Source: Lachnospiraceae bacterium (GTDB lineage: Bacteria; Bacillota; Clostridia; Lachnospirales; Lachnospiraceae). Taken from it: 64,000 nt of DNA. Numbering within the stretch: the stretch's first letter is position 1; every line of letters begins with the position of its first letter. Both the position numbers and the translations under genes were made by a program. Shown here one piece after another: positions 61,698 to 64,000 of this stretch. The stretch covers positions 58,797 to 122,796 of the forward strand of contig JAKSPO010000004.1 in NCBI GenBank assembly GCA_024404675.1. The letters run 5' to 3'. A model generated the notes under the pieces. The model worked only from the letters and a program-made list of their open reading frames with translations. It ran no database searches and was not told the origin of the DNA.

Positions 61698-62573
61698 ATG
61701 GATCAGACACAATACGAATTAAACAAAGGATTAGCCCAAATGCTAAAAGGCGGCGTAATCATGGATGTTACTACACCTGAGCAAGCAAAAATTGCCGAAG
61801 CCGCCGGTGCTTGCGCCGTTATGGCTCTCGAAAGAATCCCGGCAGACATCCGTGCTGCTGGAGGCGTATCCAGAATGAGTGATCCTAAAATGATCAAAAG
61901 TATTCAGGAGGCCGTCAGCATTCCTGTCATGGCCAAATGCCGTATTGGACATTTCGTTGAGGCTCAGATTTTGGAAGCAATCGAAATAGACTATATTGAT
62001 GAATCTGAAGTGCTCTCACCTGCGGACGATATCTACCACATTGACAAAACACAATTCAAGGTTCCTTTCGTTTGTGGTGCAAGAGATCTCGGTGAAGCTC
62101 TTCGAAGAATCAATGAGGGAGCCTCTATGATACGTACCAAAGGCGAACCGGGGACAGGCGATGTTGTGCAGGCAGTCCGCCATATGAGAAAGATGAATTC
62201 CGAAATCAGAAAGATCACCGCCATGTCAAAAGACGAATTATACGAGGAAGCAAAACAGCTTCAGGTTCCCTTCCATCTCATTCAGTTTGTTCACGAAAAT
62301 GGCAAACTTCCTGTTGTAAATTTCGCAGCCGGTGGAGTTGCAACACCCGCTGATGCCGCTCTTATGATGCAGCTTGGAGCAGAAGGCGTATTTGTAGGCT
62401 CCGGTATCTTTAAGTCCGGGGATCCGGCCAAAAGAGCTGCCGCCATTGTTCAGGCTGTCACCAATTACAAGAATGCTAAGTTGATTGCAAAGCTTTCTGA
62501 GGATCTTGGCGAAGCTATGGTTGGTATCAATCCAAGTGAAATTAAAATCATAATGGAAGAACGAGGAAAGTAG
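61698..62573 (+). CDS. pdxS: Pyridoxal 5'-phosphate synthase subunit PdxS
   Basis: The 291-residue barrel that makes PLP from ribose 5-phosphate, glyceraldehyde 3-phosphate and ammonia. Catalytic lysine K80 lies in [11 protein letters not shown]23 in [10 protein letters not shown], and the phosphate site in [16 protein letters not shown] precedes ATG. It forms a 12-mer with PdxT, encoded 3 bases downstream. Confidence 0.98.
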   Translation: MDQTQYELNKGLAQMLKGGVIMDVTTPEQAKIAEAAGACAVMALERIPADIRAAGGVSRMSDPKMIKSIQEAVSIPVMAKCRIGHFVEAQILEAIEIDYIDESEVLSPADDIYHIDKTQFKVPFVCGARDLGEALRRINEGASMIRTKGEPGTGDVVQAVRHMRKMNSEIRKITAMSKDELYEEAKQLQVPFHLIQFVHENGKLPVVNFAAGGVATPADAALMMQLGAEGVFVGSGIFKSGDPAKRAAAIVQAVTNYKNAKLIAKLSEDLGEAMVGINPSEIKIIMEERGK

Positions 62574-62576
62574 AAT

Positions 62577-63170
62577 ATGAGAATTGGGGTCCTTGCTGTT
62601 CAAGGGGCATTTATAGAACACGAACAACAACTTGCTTCCATTGCCAATCGTTTCGATGAACAGATTGAATGCATTGAAATACGACAAAAAACAGATTTGG
62701 AAGATTTGGATGGAATCATACTCCCCGGTGGCGAAAGCACTGTTCAGGGAAAACTACTAAAAAATCTCGAACTAATTGATACACTTCAAGCCATGATTCT
62801 TCGAGGTATTCCAACACTGGCTACCTGTGCAGGGCTTATTTTACTGGCAAAAACATTAGAGAACGATTCAACCAAACACCTTGCCACACTCCCTGTCACA
62901 GTTCAGAGAAATGCATATGGCAGACAGCTTGGTAGCTTTTCCGTCTCTTCTAACGTCGGAGAGATTGAAAGCTTTCCTCTGATTTTTATCCGTGCGCCCT
63001 ATATTACCGAAGTATCAGCAGACACCAGAATTCTTACAGTGGTAGATCAGCATATCGTCGGTGTAGAGTATAAAAATCAGATTGGTTTGGCCTTTCACCC
63101 GGAAATGACAAATGATACCAGGATTCATGAGTACTTCTTACAAAAAGTGAAAGATTTGGCTAATATGTAA
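62577..63170 (+). CDS. pdxT: Pyridoxal 5'-phosphate synthase glutaminase subunit PdxT
   Basis: The 197-residue class I glutaminase that supplies ammonia to PdxS. The nucleophile is C84 in TCAGLILLAK (more commonly GTCAG). H174 and E176 are in FHPEMTND. LPGGESTV (49-56) matches the oxyanion region. No separate terminator is seen before the IS110 fragment. Confidence 0.96.
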   Translation: MRIGVLAVQGAFIEHEQQLASIANRFDEQIECIEIRQKTDLEDLDGIILPGGESTVQGKLLKNLELIDTLQAMILRGIPTLATCAGLILLAKTLENDSTKHLATLPVTVQRNAYGRQLGSFSVSSNVGEIESFPLIFIRAPYITEVSADTRILTVVDQHIVGVEYKNQIGLAFHPEMTNDTRIHEYFLQKVKDLANM

Positions 63171-63181
63171 TCTTTCATTTT

Positions 63182-63739
63182 TTGAAAGTGCGGATTAAAG
63201 CCTTGCTTTGTTTTGCTGCAAGTGGCCCTTTCAAAACAGTCATCAACATGTATAACCCCTGTTCTGTAAAAACTCTTGGATTATCTTTATACGAATCTCT
63301 TGTGAAAGAGATTGATACCATCGAGAAAGAGATTAATAAGCTGATTGATGAAGTCCATCCTCATTACATGTCTATTCCTGGAATAGGACCATTATCAGCT
63401 GCTGTTATCTATTCAGAATACGGTGATATATCTAACTTTTCTAATCCAGGACAAATGCTTGCATTTGCCGGAATAGAACCAGGTGTAAATGATTCAGGTA
63501 CTGAATCTCACGGAGGCAGAATGGTTAAGCGTGGATCATCTCAGCTCCGTTATACACTGATTAATTGTTGCCTTCCTTTAATCCGTTTTGATATGACATT
63601 TGCAACTTACTATGCCAAGAAACGCGGAGAAGGCAAACCTCATCGAGTAGCTATTACTCACGTAGCAAAAAAGCTTATTAGAGTCATCTATGCATTGGAG
63701 AGGCAGGATATCGACTTTAATGTTCAAAAACTTCATTAA
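63182..63739 (+). pseudogene. IS110-family transposase, C-terminal remnant
   Basis: The frame carries the Transposase_20 domain of IS110 elements (IPGIGPLSAAVIYSEYGD, NPGQMLAFAGIEPG, RMVKRGSSQLRYTL). The N-terminal DEDD catalytic half, about 200 residues, is missing; the first 25 codons look like junction sequence. Codon use is A/T-rich compared with the housekeeping genes. It lies 11 bases after pdxT. It is a decayed insertion or a piece left by recombination. Confidence 0.85.
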
Positions 63740-63867
63740 ATCTCAACTATTCTAGGTTGTTCAACTCCATCTGAAATATGGTGTATTCAGATGGCTTATT
63801 AAGGTTACCCATTTTTACAAATCAAAAAAATTTCAAAAATCTCTTGACTATTTATAGTTTGACACCT

Positions 63868-64000
63868 CTATTCTGGAATAACATGGTATTTCATATGCCT
63901 TGCTTTAAACCAACACCATCCATCTTTCGCATTTTCAACAGTAGCATCTCTGATATTTTTCCATACACATTCTCCTTTACATTTTCTGCAAGGTACTACC
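63868..64000 (-). CDS. C-terminal end of an unknown protein (5' partial at window edge)
   Basis: A minus-strand frame is open from the right edge to a TAG at 63868 (43 visible residues). It contains CRKCKGECVWKNIRDATVE and DGWCWFKARHMKYHVIPE. The CxxC suggests a small zinc-binding site. The family cannot be named from this fragment, and the start lies outside the window. Confidence 0.45.
   Translation of the reverse strand, partial: VVPCRKCKGECVWKNIRDATVENAKDGWCWFKARHMKYHVIPE

Overview
The window looks like a chromosomal segment of a low-to-mid-GC Firmicute of the clostridial/Lachnospiraceae type. The grounds are a Firmicutes-style L10 leader, a BirA-controlled birA-bioY unit, a complete FASII operon using FabK and ending in a MarR-type gene, PdxST vitamin B6 synthesis with a MocR regulator, Pro/Thr-linker lipoproteins and cellulase-type GH5 enzymes. 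No rRNA, tRNA or CRISPR array was recognised. Almost all genes lie on the minus strand, so transcription runs from high to low coordinates.

Layout. 1-4.4 kb (+): the end of a DHH/DHHA1 phosphoesterase with an unusual C-terminal module, coupled by a 4-base overlap to a TIR, membrane-anchor and beta-propeller protein. 4.5-7.6 kb: YqhQ-like (DUF1385) protein, prmC and prfA. 7.7-9.9 kb: rpmE, and a rho gene carrying a long Asn/Arg/Asp/Gln/Tyr-rich disordered insert. 10.1-17.8 kb: rpoC and rpoB. 18-26.6 kb: an accessory block with a zinc-ribbon protein with a very acidic repetitive body, a lipoprotein, a GH5 enzyme, a ProXp-like editing protein, truncated or decayed small membrane proteins, a HAD phosphatase and a ParA fragment. 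This block separates rpoBC from rplJL, which sit next to each other in most bacteria. 26.9-31.2 kb: rplL, rplJ, an unknown plus-strand gene, rplA, rplK, nusG, secE and rpmG, with the L10 leader and attenuator and two L1-operator-like motifs. 31.3-36 kb: MoxR, DUF58 and transglutaminase operon. 36-40.3 kb: YegP-like protein, esterase, membrane-anchored CBM2-GH5 cellulase and a Cof-type HAD phosphatase. 40.5-42.1 kb: birA-bioY with its operator. 42.2-51.7 kb: the twelve-gene fatty acid operon acpP-accBCDA-fabHKDGFZ-marR, with two palindromic boxes at the acpP start site. 51.9-57.8 kb: HMGL-like aldolase, a MutS2-like protein without Smr, a cyclophilin-like lipoprotein, and a hydrolase divergent from a MerR regulator. 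58-60 kb (+): a sugar-binding-protein-like domain fused to an HD-GYP phosphodiesterase. 60.2-63.2 kb: pdxR and divergent pdxST. 63.2-64 kb: an IS110 transposase remnant and the 3' end of an unknown minus-strand gene.

The items most worth a second look are the DHH + TIR/propeller pair, a family of about 30-bp GGGGACGGGG elements (including a perfect 70-bp palindrome) of which two copies supply the TGA stop codon of the preceding gene, the array of acidic-flanked hydrophobic motifs in the zinc-ribbon protein, the prion-like insert in Rho, the LacI-like/HD-GYP fusion, and several clearly readable operators (BirA, FASII, MerR 19-bp spacer, L1 and L10).
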